From Solobacterium sp. (GTDB lineage: Bacteria; Bacillota_I; Bacilli_A; Erysipelotrichales; Erysipelotrichaceae), in NCBI GenBank assembly GCA_024693325.1, contig JAILLA010000016.1, positions 1-64,000 of the forward strand: a DNA stretch of 64,000 bases, written 5' to 3'. The notes beneath the pieces are model-generated. The model had not been told where the DNA came from. It did not search any database and saw only the letters and a list, made by a program, of their open reading frames with translations. Numbering within the stretch: the stretch's first letter is position 1; each line of letters opens with the position of its first letter. Of the stretch, positions 45,669 through 54,028 are shown piece after piece. A program made the position numbers and the translations under genes.

Positions 45669-47516
45669 ATGGCATATGCAAAAAGGCCTATGCGGAGAAC
45701 TAGTTTGATCAGTCCGTGGGGTGTCGGTGCAATTGTACCGTTCCCGAATGATGAATCTCTTATGATTGCAGGATTAGATATGTGGAGATACAGCACCATT
45801 GACCCATTTCTGATAAAGGATGACCGTCTTCAGAAGAGGCTTGGTGTCAAAGAATTGCGGTGGCCGCCAGATTTCAGAGAGCCAAAATCAGATCCTGAAA
45901 ACTGTAATCTTACAATCCCAGCTGTACGTTTTCCCAGATGGCATTATTGTCCTTTTTGTGGAGGAATGCATTATGTAGGCCTATATACAAAACAGCCTGT
46001 ATGCGACGCATATCAGTGGGAAAACGGGAGAAAATGTGATCCAAACAACAAGTACAAGAAAAAACTGATTCCAGAACGATTTGTAGTGGTTTGTCCGGAA
46101 GGACATATTGATGATTTTCCGGTAGCTGAATGGCTTCATTTTGAGACTGGGCATGAATACGATCCCAACAAGTGCAGAATCAGGAGGAGCACCGGTGGCA
46201 CTTCAGCTTCTCTGACTGGTGTGATGTATGAATGTACCTGCGGAGCTAAGAAATCTATAGCCGGTGCAGTACGGCCGGGTGGACTAGCCAGGATGGGTTA
46301 TAAATGCAAAGGTAGCAAACCGTGGCTCGGCATTATAGAAGATAATCAGGAACCGTGTACGTGTGAGCCAAACGATCTAAAAGTTCTACAAAGGGGTGCC
46401 ACAAACGTATGGTTTGCGGATACAACAAGCTCCATCAGTATACCTCTGGACAGTGATAAAGCATCAAGAAAGCTTCTTGCAGCAGTAGACGACTGCTTTG
46501 AGTATGTTGCCAGTCACCGTGTTGATGGTGAACTGGACAGAAACCTGATTGATTTCCAAGCACATAAATATTCTGTTAATCCTGATGAGTTATATCGGGC
46601 TATCAAGAACCGAATTGACAACAAGGATCAGCTTCCAAATGATACAGAATCAATAACAGAAAACCAGTATCGAAGATCAGAATATGATGTCCTTGTGAAA
46701 ACAAGTGGCAGTGATGCACTGGATTTTTATTGTATTAATCAACCAATAGAACATTATTCTCAAGTGATTCGAAAGTATTTCAACAGTATATCTTTAGTTA
46801 AAAAACTGCGTGAAACCAGAGCGTTTGTCGGTTTTTCCAGACTTGAGCCGAACAGTTCAAAAACGGTTTTAGAAAAGAAAAAGATGCTTAAACTTGGTAG
46901 AGTTGATTGGCTGCCTGCAATAGAGGTCTATGGAGAAGGAATATTCTTTGAGTTTAACAAAGAAACACTCACCAAATGGGCTGCATTTCCGCCAGTTGTT
47001 TCTAGAATTGAAAAGCTAAATGACGCCTATCAAAAATCATTCTTTGCCAAAGATGAACCAGGAAGCTTACGCCCGGAATTTGTGCTGATCCATACATTTG
47101 CACATTTGATTATCAATCAACTGAGTTATGAATGTGGCTATGGAAGTTCATCAATTAGAGAACGTATTTATTGTGAGAAATGTTCCGACAACTATGATAT
47201 GTACGGTGTCCTTATTTATACTGCTTCAGGTGACTCCGAAGGTTCACTTGGTGGACTGGTCAGACAAGGTGAAAGTGGTAGACTGGAAGATACAATCCTC
47301 GCAGCCATTCGAAATGCTGAATGGTGCTCCTCCGATCCGATTTGTATTCAATCAACTGGTCAAGGTCCTGATTCGTGCAATCTGGCAGCATGCCATAACT
47401 GTGCGTTGCTTCCAGAAACGTGCTGTGAACTGGGAAACCGGCTTTTAGATCGCGGATGTGTGGTAGGTATTTTGGAAGATAAATCGATTGGTTTTTTCAG
47501 TGAGATAGGGGAATAG
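45669..47516 (+). CDS. drmB: DISARM protein DrmB (DUF1998)
   Basis: A 615-aa DUF1998 protein. The N-terminus has the DrmB pattern RRTSLISPWGVGAIVPFPN and a zinc motif HYCPFCGGMHY (~96-106). VVCPEGHIDDFPVAEW near 139-154 is the conserved core. C-terminal HTFAHLIINQLSYECGY (~478-494) and the Cys cluster CNLAACHNCALLPETCCE (~574-591) are typical DUF1998 features. DrmB partners DrmA. The RBS GGAGG is 8 nt before the ATG and lies at the 3' end of drmA. Confidence 0.9.
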   Translation: MAYAKRPMRRTSLISPWGVGAIVPFPNDESLMIAGLDMWRYSTIDPFLIKDDRLQKRLGVKELRWPPDFREPKSDPENCNLTIPAVRFPRWHYCPFCGGMHYVGLYTKQPVCDAYQWENGRKCDPNNKYKKKLIPERFVVVCPEGHIDDFPVAEWLHFETGHEYDPNKCRIRRSTGGTSASLTGVMYECTCGAKKSIAGAVRPGGLARMGYKCKGSKPWLGIIEDNQEPCTCEPNDLKVLQRGATNVWFADTTSSISIPLDSDKASRKLLAAVDDCFEYVASHRVDGELDRNLIDFQAHKYSVNPDELYRAIKNRIDNKDQLPNDTESITENQYRRSEYDVLVKTSGSDALDFYCINQPIEHYSQVIRKYFNSISLVKKLRETRAFVGFSRLEPNSSKTVLEKKKMLKLGRVDWLPAIEVYGEGIFFEFNKETLTKWAAFPPVVSRIEKLNDAYQKSFFAKDEPGSLRPEFVLIHTFAHLIINQLSYECGYGSSSIRERIYCEKCSDNYDMYGVLIYTASGDSEGSLGGLVRQGESGRLEDTILAAIRNAEWCSSDPICIQSTGQGPDSCNLAACHNCALLPETCCELGNRLLDRGCVVGILEDKSIGFFSEIGE

Positions 47517-47519
47517 AAT

Positions 47520-48089
47520 ATGTATGTGATTTTATCTCAGAGGATTGACACTGAATCAAGTTATGAAGATAGTGTTTTTAAGCTATATCATTACCCTTCG
47601 AGGTATAAAAATCAGCTACATGTAGGTGATACTTTTATATATTATCAAGGAAATAGATATAAGCAGGAACAGAGGTATTACTTTGGTACAGGTACAATTG
47701 CAGCCATAAGTACTGAAGATGGGAAAAACTTTTATGCTGAATTGAAAGATTGTATTCGTTTTCCTAATAATGTTCCGATTTATTACGAAGGTGATGTAAA
47801 TTATATAGAACAACTTGAATACCAAACAGTAAGAAAGAGCATTAATCCACCATGGCAAAGTTCAATACGTCCACTGTCCAAAGAAGCATACGATTATATT
47901 ATTAGCAGGTCTGGTTTGGATGCGATTATTGAAGCACAATCTTCAGTGTTTGAGACGAATGAGCTACTTAAAAATGCTGTACGTGAGTATTTCAGAGATA
48001 AGAATAGTGAAGCAATTACAAGAATAAGAGAATACTCAACAATGATTGAAAAAGAAATCAACTGTACAAGAAAAAAAGTTAAGAAATGA
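47520..48089 (+). CDS. Small PUA/EVE-like domain protein
   Basis: A 189-aa protein. The N-terminal ~110 residues have the pattern YHYPSRYKNQLHVGDTFIYYQG then YYFGTGTIAAI, which resembles PUA/EVE-type modules found at the N-termini of modification-dependent endonucleases. Those bind modified bases. The C-terminal ~70 residues are helical and basic. There is no nuclease motif. It sits at the drmC position, 3 nt after drmB. Reading modified DNA is an inference from fold-like pattern only. Confidence 0.5.
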   Translation: MYVILSQRIDTESSYEDSVFKLYHYPSRYKNQLHVGDTFIYYQGNRYKQEQRYYFGTGTIAAISTEDGKNFYAELKDCIRFPNNVPIYYEGDVNYIEQLEYQTVRKSINPPWQSSIRPLSKEAYDYIISRSGLDAIIEAQSSVFETNELLKNAVREYFRDKNSEAITRIREYSTMIEKEINCTRKKVKK

Positions 48090-48423
48090 AAAAAGTTTGA
48101 TTGGCCTTTTAAACTGTTAGATTTTTATTTATGAGGTACAAATAATTCATATAATATACTTCTATATAGTTCATGGTCTACATAAAACAATCAACCATCT
48201 GATTTCATGAAGAATAGAATCGCTGATTAGTGTTAAATACAGAAAGAATAGATAACTATTGGGAGAATATTGTTATATCAATAGAACGTGCTGTTTTTGA
48301 AATTTAGATGACAAAACTGATAATATAAACAGGATTGTATGTTAGCAATAACTATCAAAGATATATCGTTTGAACGTTATTTAGGAACTATGTTGATTAA
48401 GATATAGATGAGGAATCAGATAA
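48090..48423. other. AT-rich spacer between DISARM-like operon and vsr
   Basis: No gene seen in 334 bp. The segment is very AT-rich and could hold the vsr promoter or decayed sequence. No terminator-like hairpin was found after the 189-aa gene. Confidence 0.4.
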
Positions 48424-48837
48424 ATGGATGTTTTGACAAAAGAACAAAGAAGCTATAACATGTCCCGGATAAAAAAAGACAATACGAAACCCGAAGAAAT
48501 AGTCAGACATTATTTATTTTCTAAAGGGCTGAGATATAGAAAAAATGTTTCTACGCTCCCGGGCACTCCTGATATTGTCCTAAAAAAACATCATACTGTA
48601 ATCTTTGTGAATGGTTGCTTCTGGCATAAACATGATAACTGTAAATACTTTGTTTGGCCAAAAACTAATATTGATTTTTGGAAAAATAAACTAACAAAAA
48701 ATGCAGAAAGAGATAAACTAACTCGGACTTTGTTAGAGGAAAAAGGTTGGAAAGTGATCATTATATGGGAATGTGAATTGAAAAAAGACTTGAGGGAATG
48801 TACACTTGATAATCTATATAAAATGATTATTACCTGA
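48424..48837 (+). CDS. vsr: Very short patch repair endonuclease Vsr
   Basis: A 137-aa Vsr-family nickase, the usual length. Family blocks are RSYNMSRIKKDNTKPE (9-24), RYRKNVSTLPGTPDIV with catalytic Asp near 50, FVNGCFWHKHDNC (~61-73) and WPKTNIDFW. Vsr nicks at T:G mismatches made by deamination of 5-methylcytosine. It therefore accompanies C5 methyltransferases, here drmMII or the split methyltransferase downstream. The two conserved zinc-site positions H and C in CFWHKHDNC are present. Confidence 0.92.
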   Translation: MDVLTKEQRSYNMSRIKKDNTKPEEIVRHYLFSKGLRYRKNVSTLPGTPDIVLKKHHTVIFVNGCFWHKHDNCKYFVWPKTNIDFWKNKLTKNAERDKLTRTLLEEKGWKVIIIWECELKKDLRECTLDNLYKMIIT

Positions 48838-48909
48838 TTGGTTGATCAGACCAATGACACCCATGATCAGATAAATGGTTTGTTTGGTCAGGTATACTGC
48901 ATCAAACAG
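48838..48909 (-). pseudogene. pnuC: 3'-terminal remnant of pnuC
   Basis: On the minus strand this segment encodes FDAVYLTKQTIYLIMGVIGL, matching the end of the intact PnuC at 55065 (FDAVYLTKRTIYLIMAVIGL). The DNA match is 55 of 65 bases (48842-48906 against 55108-55172), same orientation. It is the displaced 3' end of pnuC or of a close homologue. It marks the left edge of the mobile segment. Confidence 0.8.
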
Positions 48910-49038
48910 ATAGATTTGCGTAATACTAAGCCTGAGGACAATTATTTCAAGCAGGCTTACGGATACATAATCCCCTCTAAACCTTGGAGAATTGTCTTCA
49001 AGGATTTTTTATCTCGGAAGAAAGGAGGTCGGCGGATT

Positions 49039-50433
49039 ATGGGAAGAGACAAGATCACAGCGCTTTATGAGAGACTGTCCCGGTATGATGAGCTTCAGGG
49101 CGAGTCCAACAGCATCCTGAACCAGAAGAAATATCTGGAAAACTATGCCCGGTCAAAAGGGCTGACGAATATCCGGCATTTTACCGATGACGGCTATTCC
49201 GGCACCAACTTCAACCGTCCCGGATTTACCGCCCTCCTCGAAGAGGTCAAGGCCGGGAATGTGTCCGTAATATGCGTGAAGGACATGAGCCGTTTCGGAA
49301 GGAATTATCTTCAGGTCGGTTATTACACGGAGATCCTGTTCCCGGACAAAGGGGTCCGGTTCATAGCGGTCAATAACAATATCGACAGTGATAATCCGGC
49401 AGAGAACGAGTTCACGCCCTTCCTGAATATCATGAACGAGTGGTACGCGAAGGATACCAGCAAGAAGATCAAGGCAGTCTTCCGCAACCGTATGGAACAG
49501 GGACTGCGCTGTTCCTGCGCTATTCCCTATGGCTACACAAGGAAGCCGGATGATAAGCAGACACTGTATGTCGACCCGGAGGCCGCCGGGGTGGTCAGAA
49601 GGATCTTCGCGATGGCCGCCCTCGCGGAAAGTGATCCGGAGGCCGCTGAAGTTCTTGAAAAGAGGAGTGCCTATTATGCCGAGAAGAACCAGATCAGCGC
49701 GGAAAGACGAAAGCAAAAGGCGGCCAGGGATTCCGAGTTCGCGGAACACGTCAGGGAGAAACGGCAGGAATACGCGGAGAATAAGCGCAAAAGGAATCAG
49801 AAATTAAAAGAAGCTGCTCAGACAGACCCGGAAGCCGCCGCTGTGCTGGCTGAGCAAACGGAAAAGCAAAAGGAATACCGCAAGAGATCTGACGAGAGAC
49901 AGGCCAAAAGGGCTGAAGAAGATCAGGAATTCGCGGCAGAGCTTGAAGCCCGAAGGAAGGAATCAACCCGGAAGAACACTGCCCGGAGGAAAGCCTATAT
50001 GGATGACTTGAAGGAGCGGGCAGAAACAGATCCAGTCGTCGCCGAAGAACTTGCCGCCATCCGGGCCTATAACGTGCAGGCTACAACAAAGAGCCGGAAC
50101 AAGCTGATCGAGGATGTCAGGACTGATCCTGAAGCGGCAAAGAAGCTTGCCGGACAGCGGGAACGCCGCAACCAGAATGACAGGAACAAACGGCAGGCCC
50201 TCATTGCACAGGCTGAAACAGATCCGGAAGCCGCTGCGAGACTGGCCGAGATCAGGGCCAAGGATGTTCGAAAACAGCAGGAATATCTGGCAAGGCTTCA
50301 GGAAAAGGCCAAGGCGGATCCCGATGCCGCCGCCAGATGGGAAGCGCATCTGGAATACGTTCAAAACTATAATCGCAACTACAAATCAAGGAAGCAGGCG
50401 GAGGACGCTGGAAAGGAGCTGGTAGCGATATGA
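49039..50433 (+). CDS. Chimeric serine recombinase with C-terminal repeat region
   Basis: A 464-aa protein. Residues 1-150 are a resolvase-type catalytic domain (YERLSRYDE with catalytic S14, GYSGTNFNRPGF, DMSRFGRNY). The recombinase domain begins normally (IPYGYTRKPDD, then VVRRIFAMAA near 190) but stops there. The remaining ~270 residues are eight units of about 33 aa with the core DPEAAxxLAExR, rich in Ala, Glu, Lys and Arg and predicted helical. The usual zinc-ribbon and DNA-binding part of large serine recombinases is missing. ATG 49039 follows AAGGAGG; the open frame upstream crosses the pnuC remnant and is non-coding. Confidence 0.8.
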   Translation: MGRDKITALYERLSRYDELQGESNSILNQKKYLENYARSKGLTNIRHFTDDGYSGTNFNRPGFTALLEEVKAGNVSVICVKDMSRFGRNYLQVGYYTEILFPDKGVRFIAVNNNIDSDNPAENEFTPFLNIMNEWYAKDTSKKIKAVFRNRMEQGLRCSCAIPYGYTRKPDDKQTLYVDPEAAGVVRRIFAMAALAESDPEAAEVLEKRSAYYAEKNQISAERRKQKAARDSEFAEHVREKRQEYAENKRKRNQKLKEAAQTDPEAAAVLAEQTEKQKEYRKRSDERQAKRAEEDQEFAAELEARRKESTRKNTARRKAYMDDLKERAETDPVVAEELAAIRAYNVQATTKSRNKLIEDVRTDPEAAKKLAGQRERRNQNDRNKRQALIAQAETDPEAAARLAEIRAKDVRKQQEYLARLQEKAKADPDAAARWEAHLEYVQNYNRNYKSRKQAEDAGKELVAI

Positions 50434-50699
50434 AGCTGATACGATTGATCGTGAAGATCATTCTTCTTCCGATGGCAGTTGTCCTGACACTGGTCCAGTG
50501 GATCGGGATCTTCCTAAACAGCATCTCCGGTATGGTCATGGGGATCCTGTCCTTCCTCTTCGTCCTGGCCTCCGGGGCGGAGTTCCTGAAGATGATGATC
50601 GCCGCATTTGTGATCTTCCTGATCCCGCATATCGGGAACTGGGTAGTCGAGAGGATCGCCGTGCTCCGTTTGTTGATCGGTGATTTCATCCGGTCATGA
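50430..50699 (+). CDS. Small CD1845-like membrane protein of integrative elements
   Basis: An 89-aa hydrophobic protein with two or three membrane segments and the start MKLIRLIVKIILLPMAVVL. This resembles the CD1845-type small proteins found in clostridial conjugative and mobilisable elements. Its function is unknown. The ATG overlaps the recombinase stop by 4 nt. Confidence 0.55.
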   Translation: MKLIRLIVKIILLPMAVVLTLVQWIGIFLNSISGMVMGILSFLFVLASGAEFLKMMIAAFVIFLIPHIGNWVVERIAVLRLLIGDFIRS

Positions 50700-50806
50700 C
50701 CTGCAAAACTGAATATGGATTACATATCTAAGGCCGTCTGTCCGTCATGGAGAGGCGGCTTTTGATATGGGACAACAATCAATTTTATGAAAGGATGGTA
50801 CAGACC

Positions 50807-51370
50807 ATGAACAGACTCTTTAACAGCATCACATTCACGGAAACCCAGAAGAACGCCCTCTTCGCTTTTGGCGAGAAGGACAAGATCGGCACCGGGGCCA
50901 ACCTGATCATCGCCGCCTGCATGTGTGAGGGCGAATTGCCCAAAGCGATTCTGATGAACCTTGCGGATCTGATCGAGAGTGTCGGCATCACGGATGAGGA
51001 ATTTGAGCAGCTCATCTACCAGATCCGGCTTGAAACGGAAGAAAACATCCTCAGCATGGAGAAGCACTATCAGGAGATGACCGGGAAGAGATCCGCTGAC
51101 CGCTCTTGGAGAGATTTCGCCCGGAAGAAGATCCTTGCAACGTTCGGTAACGAGAGCTGCGGAAACACGGTTCTCCGGCTCAACTATGTCGAGCACGTGA
51201 CGGTGGATCCGGACCTGAAGCAGATCATCCATGACCTGACCTCGCAGGTCGCCACCATGAATGTCTTCAAATCGGAGAAGTATCCGGATCTCCTGACCGA
51301 GGCCCGGAAGGTAGATGAGCTTTGGAGAATCAAGACGGATGACTTGGGATACTTCATTGTAAAAGACTGA
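50807..51370 (+). CDS. Mobile-element accessory protein of unknown function
   Basis: A 187-aa helical acidic protein (start MNRLFNSITFTETQKNALFAF). It shares the GC-rich codon use of the recombinase gene and differs sharply from the AT-rich genes on both sides. Helices near residues 60-100 (DEEFEQLIYQIRLETEENIL) may form a coiled coil. I recognise no domain. Start codons at 50795 and 50807 are both possible; AAAGG lies 12 nt before the latter. Confidence 0.55.
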   Translation: MNRLFNSITFTETQKNALFAFGEKDKIGTGANLIIAACMCEGELPKAILMNLADLIESVGITDEEFEQLIYQIRLETEENILSMEKHYQEMTGKRSADRSWRDFARKKILATFGNESCGNTVLRLNYVEHVTVDPDLKQIIHDLTSQVATMNVFKSEKYPDLLTEARKVDELWRIKTDDLGYFIVKD

Positions 51371-51474
51371 TACGAAGAACTGAACTACGGCAGGCAAGTG
51401 TACCGGGGCCGTCAGTCCAATGCGGATTGGCGGCTCCAGCGTGCTATTGGAGAACCAGAATGGGAGCCATTAAC

Positions 51475-51520
51475 TTGACATCACGAAAACATGATAATTT
51501 ATTGAAAAATGAACATGTTT
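51475..51520 (+). promoter_or_regulatory. Promoter with overlapping inverted repeat, split-methyltransferase gene
   Basis: TTGACA (51475-51480) has a possible -10 at TTTATT, 17 bp downstream. An inverted repeat AAACATG (51487-51493) / CATGTTT (51514-51520) covers the -10 area. Methyltransferases with N-terminal HTH domains repress their own promoters through such repeats, and this one has such a domain. Confidence 0.5.
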
Positions 51521-51552
51521 ATGATATGCTACTCTCCTGTTAGGAGGCGATT

Positions 51553-52575
51553 ATGACGTATAATTACAACAAGCTTTGGAAACTGCTCATTGACAAGGGT
51601 ATGACCAAAACAGAATTACGTGTGCAAGCCGGAATTAGTACAAATATCCTTGCAAAAATGGGGAAAAATGAATCTGTTGCATTGGAGAGCCTGGCCAAAA
51701 TCTGTGTTGCTCTCAAGTGCACATTGGATGAGGTGGTTGAGATTGTATCTGATGAAGCTGCTTCTACTTCAATAATTAGCCTATCTGATGAAGCAATACA
51801 GAACAGACAGTCGTTTCAGAATAATTATGAACAGCTAGAATTATCTTTTTCCCATAACAAAAAGAACAGTAATAAACCAAAGGTAATAAGTTTATTCTCT
51901 GGAGCCGGAGGGCTTGATATCGGGTTTGAACAAGCTGGATTTTCGATCGCAGTTGCAGTGGAAATGGATCCTTCCTGTTGCGATACATTAAAGACAAATC
52001 GTCCGGACTTACCGATCATTAACGGCAATATCACCGATATCACAGGGACTGAAATTTTATCCAAGGCAGGTCTCAAACCATTAGAGGCCGCGCTTGTTAT
52101 TGGTGGCCCGCCGTGCCAGAGTTTCAGCTTGGCAGGGCTTAGAAAAGGGTTGGAAGATGATCGTGGAAAGTTGCTTTTTGAATATGTTCGTGTGGTAAGG
52201 GAAACTCTTCCGGTTGGATTCGTACTCGAAAACGTGAAAGGTCTAACCAACTGGGACTCTGGAAGAGCTTTAAAATTGCTAATAGAAGAATTGTCGAAGC
52301 CTATTGAGTTTGAGGGAAAAACATATGTATATACGATTACTCCGCCAAAGGTTCTTAATGCAGTAGATTATGGAGTCCCTCAATATAGAGAACGCTTAAT
52401 TCTTGTTGGGAATAGAAAAGGCTTAACATTTGAGTACCCAAAGCCTTGTGATGAAAAAGAGCGTAAAACAGTTTGGGATGCAATAGGTGGTCTACCTGCA
52501 CCAGAACAACCTTCTGAAACTGCATTACGTGTTGCTGGAACAATTAAGGGAAGGAGAGAGAAATTTGGATTCTAA
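51553..52575 (+). CDS. HTH-fused DNA cytosine-5 methyltransferase, N-terminal part
   Basis: A 340-aa polypeptide. Residues ~1-66 form an XRE-like HTH (GMTKTELRVQAGISTNILAKMG). The m5C methyltransferase core begins near 108 with motif I VISLFSGAGGLDIGF, then motif IV GGPPCQSFS with nucleophile C188, motif VI LENVKG and motif VIII QYRERLILVG. The frame stops after GRREKFGF, before the target-recognition region and motifs IX-X. Those follow in the +1-shifted frame of the next entry. An N-terminal HTH is known from self-regulating enzymes such as M.SsoII. The RBS is TTAGGAGG. Confidence 0.85.
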   Translation: MTYNYNKLWKLLIDKGMTKTELRVQAGISTNILAKMGKNESVALESLAKICVALKCTLDEVVEIVSDEAASTSIISLSDEAIQNRQSFQNNYEQLELSFSHNKKNSNKPKVISLFSGAGGLDIGFEQAGFSIAVAVEMDPSCCDTLKTNRPDLPIINGNITDITGTEILSKAGLKPLEAALVIGGPPCQSFSLAGLRKGLEDDRGKLLFEYVRVVRETLPVGFVLENVKGLTNWDSGRALKLLIEELSKPIEFEGKTYVYTITPPKVLNAVDYGVPQYRERLILVGNRKGLTFEYPKPCDEKERKTVWDAIGGLPAPEQPSETALRVAGTIKGRREKFGF

Positions 52576-52972
52576 AATGATACCCAATCATCAGGTGACA
52601 GCCCATTCTCCATCTACGCTCGAGAAAATCAAAAAAGTGCCAATTGGAAAGAAGCTCTCTGATATTGAAAAAACATTTGGTTCAACTTATAGACGACTCG
52701 ATCCTAATAAGCCGTCACCTACTGTTACACGAAGTGGTTATAGGGATTTTATTCATCCCTATGAAGACAGAATGCTTACTGTTAGAGAACTTGCCTGCTT
52801 ACAGACATTTCCTCTTGATTGGGAGATAAAAGGAGTAAGGCTTGATTCTTACAGTTCTAAGAGACAAACTACTATGACACAGTTTGGTCAAGTCGGAAAT
52901 GCTGTTCCGCCCATGCTGGCGAAAGCTATAGCTGATTCGATTATGACGCAATGGTTTTCAGAGGAGGAATAG
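52565..52972 (+). CDS. DNA cytosine-5 methyltransferase, C-terminal part (separate frame)
   Basis: Encodes the missing C-terminal motifs of the preceding methyltransferase: PNHQVTAHSPSTLEKIKKVP, motif IX-like LTVRELACLQTFP and motif X FGQVGNAVPPMLAKAIA. From TTG 52565 it is 135 aa and overlaps the first frame by 11 nt; GGAAGGAG lies about 10 nt before that TTG. ATG 52577 is a second candidate. M.AquI is a known two-subunit m5C enzyme with a comparable split. A disabling frameshift in an AGGGAAGGAGAGAG tract is the alternative. Confidence 0.75.
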   Translation: MDSKMIPNHQVTAHSPSTLEKIKKVPIGKKLSDIEKTFGSTYRRLDPNKPSPTVTRSGYRDFIHPYEDRMLTVRELACLQTFPLDWEIKGVRLDSYSSKRQTTMTQFGQVGNAVPPMLAKAIADSIMTQWFSEEE

Positions 52973-52975
52973 TAA

Positions 52976-54022
52976 ATGCCAAGGGTTCCTGAATCAGTAG
53001 TCAAGGAGAGCTATCAGCTAAAATCCACATTTTTTTATAACCGCCTCCGCGCAGATGGTTATTTTCAAATGTTCTTACAAGTGCAAAATCTTTCAAGAAT
53101 AGAAGGAGCAAAGCTTAAATGGGATAAGAAGGCTGACTGGAAGATCAGCGAAGAAGCTTGGAAGGTTTTAGAGGATAACAGTATCGATCCTATGCTTGTG
53201 TTTGTTCATCCAAAGATTCTTAAGCTATACCCGACATATCTGAAGTATTACAGATCTGTCGCAATGCTTCCGCAGAAGGGACTTAAGAGTATATCCCATG
53301 TCTCTAATGTCGAACGTATTGAAGCGGGAAACGTTGAAGCTGGCACTCTTTCAAACGAAACAGTGGATAAGCTTGTAAAATGTCTCAATGAAGTAATGTC
53401 ATTGGTTATTACCCTTGCGACAGACATCAGTGAAAAAGAACTCGAAGGGATGATGTATGCCACAGCAGGAACTAATATAGATGGTTCGTGGAGAAATTCA
53501 ATTGGAGCTGAAGGTGAGCGTGTAATCAGATCCATCATTCTGCGAGAACTTGCATACCATCATGAAGTTACCTCAATAACCGATCGCCAGAATAACACTC
53601 TTGAAGTTGATGATAAAGCTGCAGTTGAACATGCAAAGAATGTAGATAATGTCAAAACGATCAATCTTTCAAATGGCTATTCTGTTCTTTTTGCATCTGA
53701 ACCAGATGTTACGATGTTTGATGATGAAGGCGCAATCGTTGGCATTATTGAAATTAAATCAGGTTTAGATCCAGCTGGAGCATTGGAACGTTTAGGTGCG
53801 ATGTTTAAGTCATTTGATAATACTCTGGCGGAATATCCCAATGCGGTAACTATTCTTGTAGCATCTTGCATTACTGATGAAGTTGAATCAAGGCTTGGGG
53901 CCGCAATGTCAGTAAGACAGAAGTATATCACAACTGAGATTACTTCGAGTGAGAAAAGCCAGAGGATGTTTGTTAATCGCCTCAGAAAGATAATGCAGTT
54001 GATTAACGAAAAAAGGAAGTAA
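52976..54022 (+). CDS. XcyI-like restriction endonuclease
   Basis: A 348-aa protein starting MPRVPESVVKESYQLKSTFFYNRL. The YYRSVAMLPQKGLKS block (~90-104) and the PD-(D/E)xK-like core PDVTMFDDEGAIVGIIEIKSGLDPAGALER (~242-271) fit the XcyI family (PF09571, CCCGGG cutters) as I remember it. D243 with E259 and K261 would be catalytic. It lies 3 nt after the methyltransferase C-terminal frame. XcyI partners are usually N4-cytosine enzymes, so the m5C partner here is unusual. Confidence 0.55.
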   Translation: MPRVPESVVKESYQLKSTFFYNRLRADGYFQMFLQVQNLSRIEGAKLKWDKKADWKISEEAWKVLEDNSIDPMLVFVHPKILKLYPTYLKYYRSVAMLPQKGLKSISHVSNVERIEAGNVEAGTLSNETVDKLVKCLNEVMSLVITLATDISEKELEGMMYATAGTNIDGSWRNSIGAEGERVIRSIILRELAYHHEVTSITDRQNNTLEVDDKAAVEHAKNVDNVKTINLSNGYSVLFASEPDVTMFDDEGAIVGIIEIKSGLDPAGALERLGAMFKSFDNTLAEYPNAVTILVASCITDEVESRLGAAMSVRQKYITTEITSSEKSQRMFVNRLRKIMQLINEKRK

Positions 54023-54028
54023 GCATTA

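Noticed and set aside
48838..49038. N-terminal extension of the recombinase frame
   Set aside because: It is the antisense of the pnuC remnant plus spacer; the catalytic domain and a good RBS place the start at 49039.
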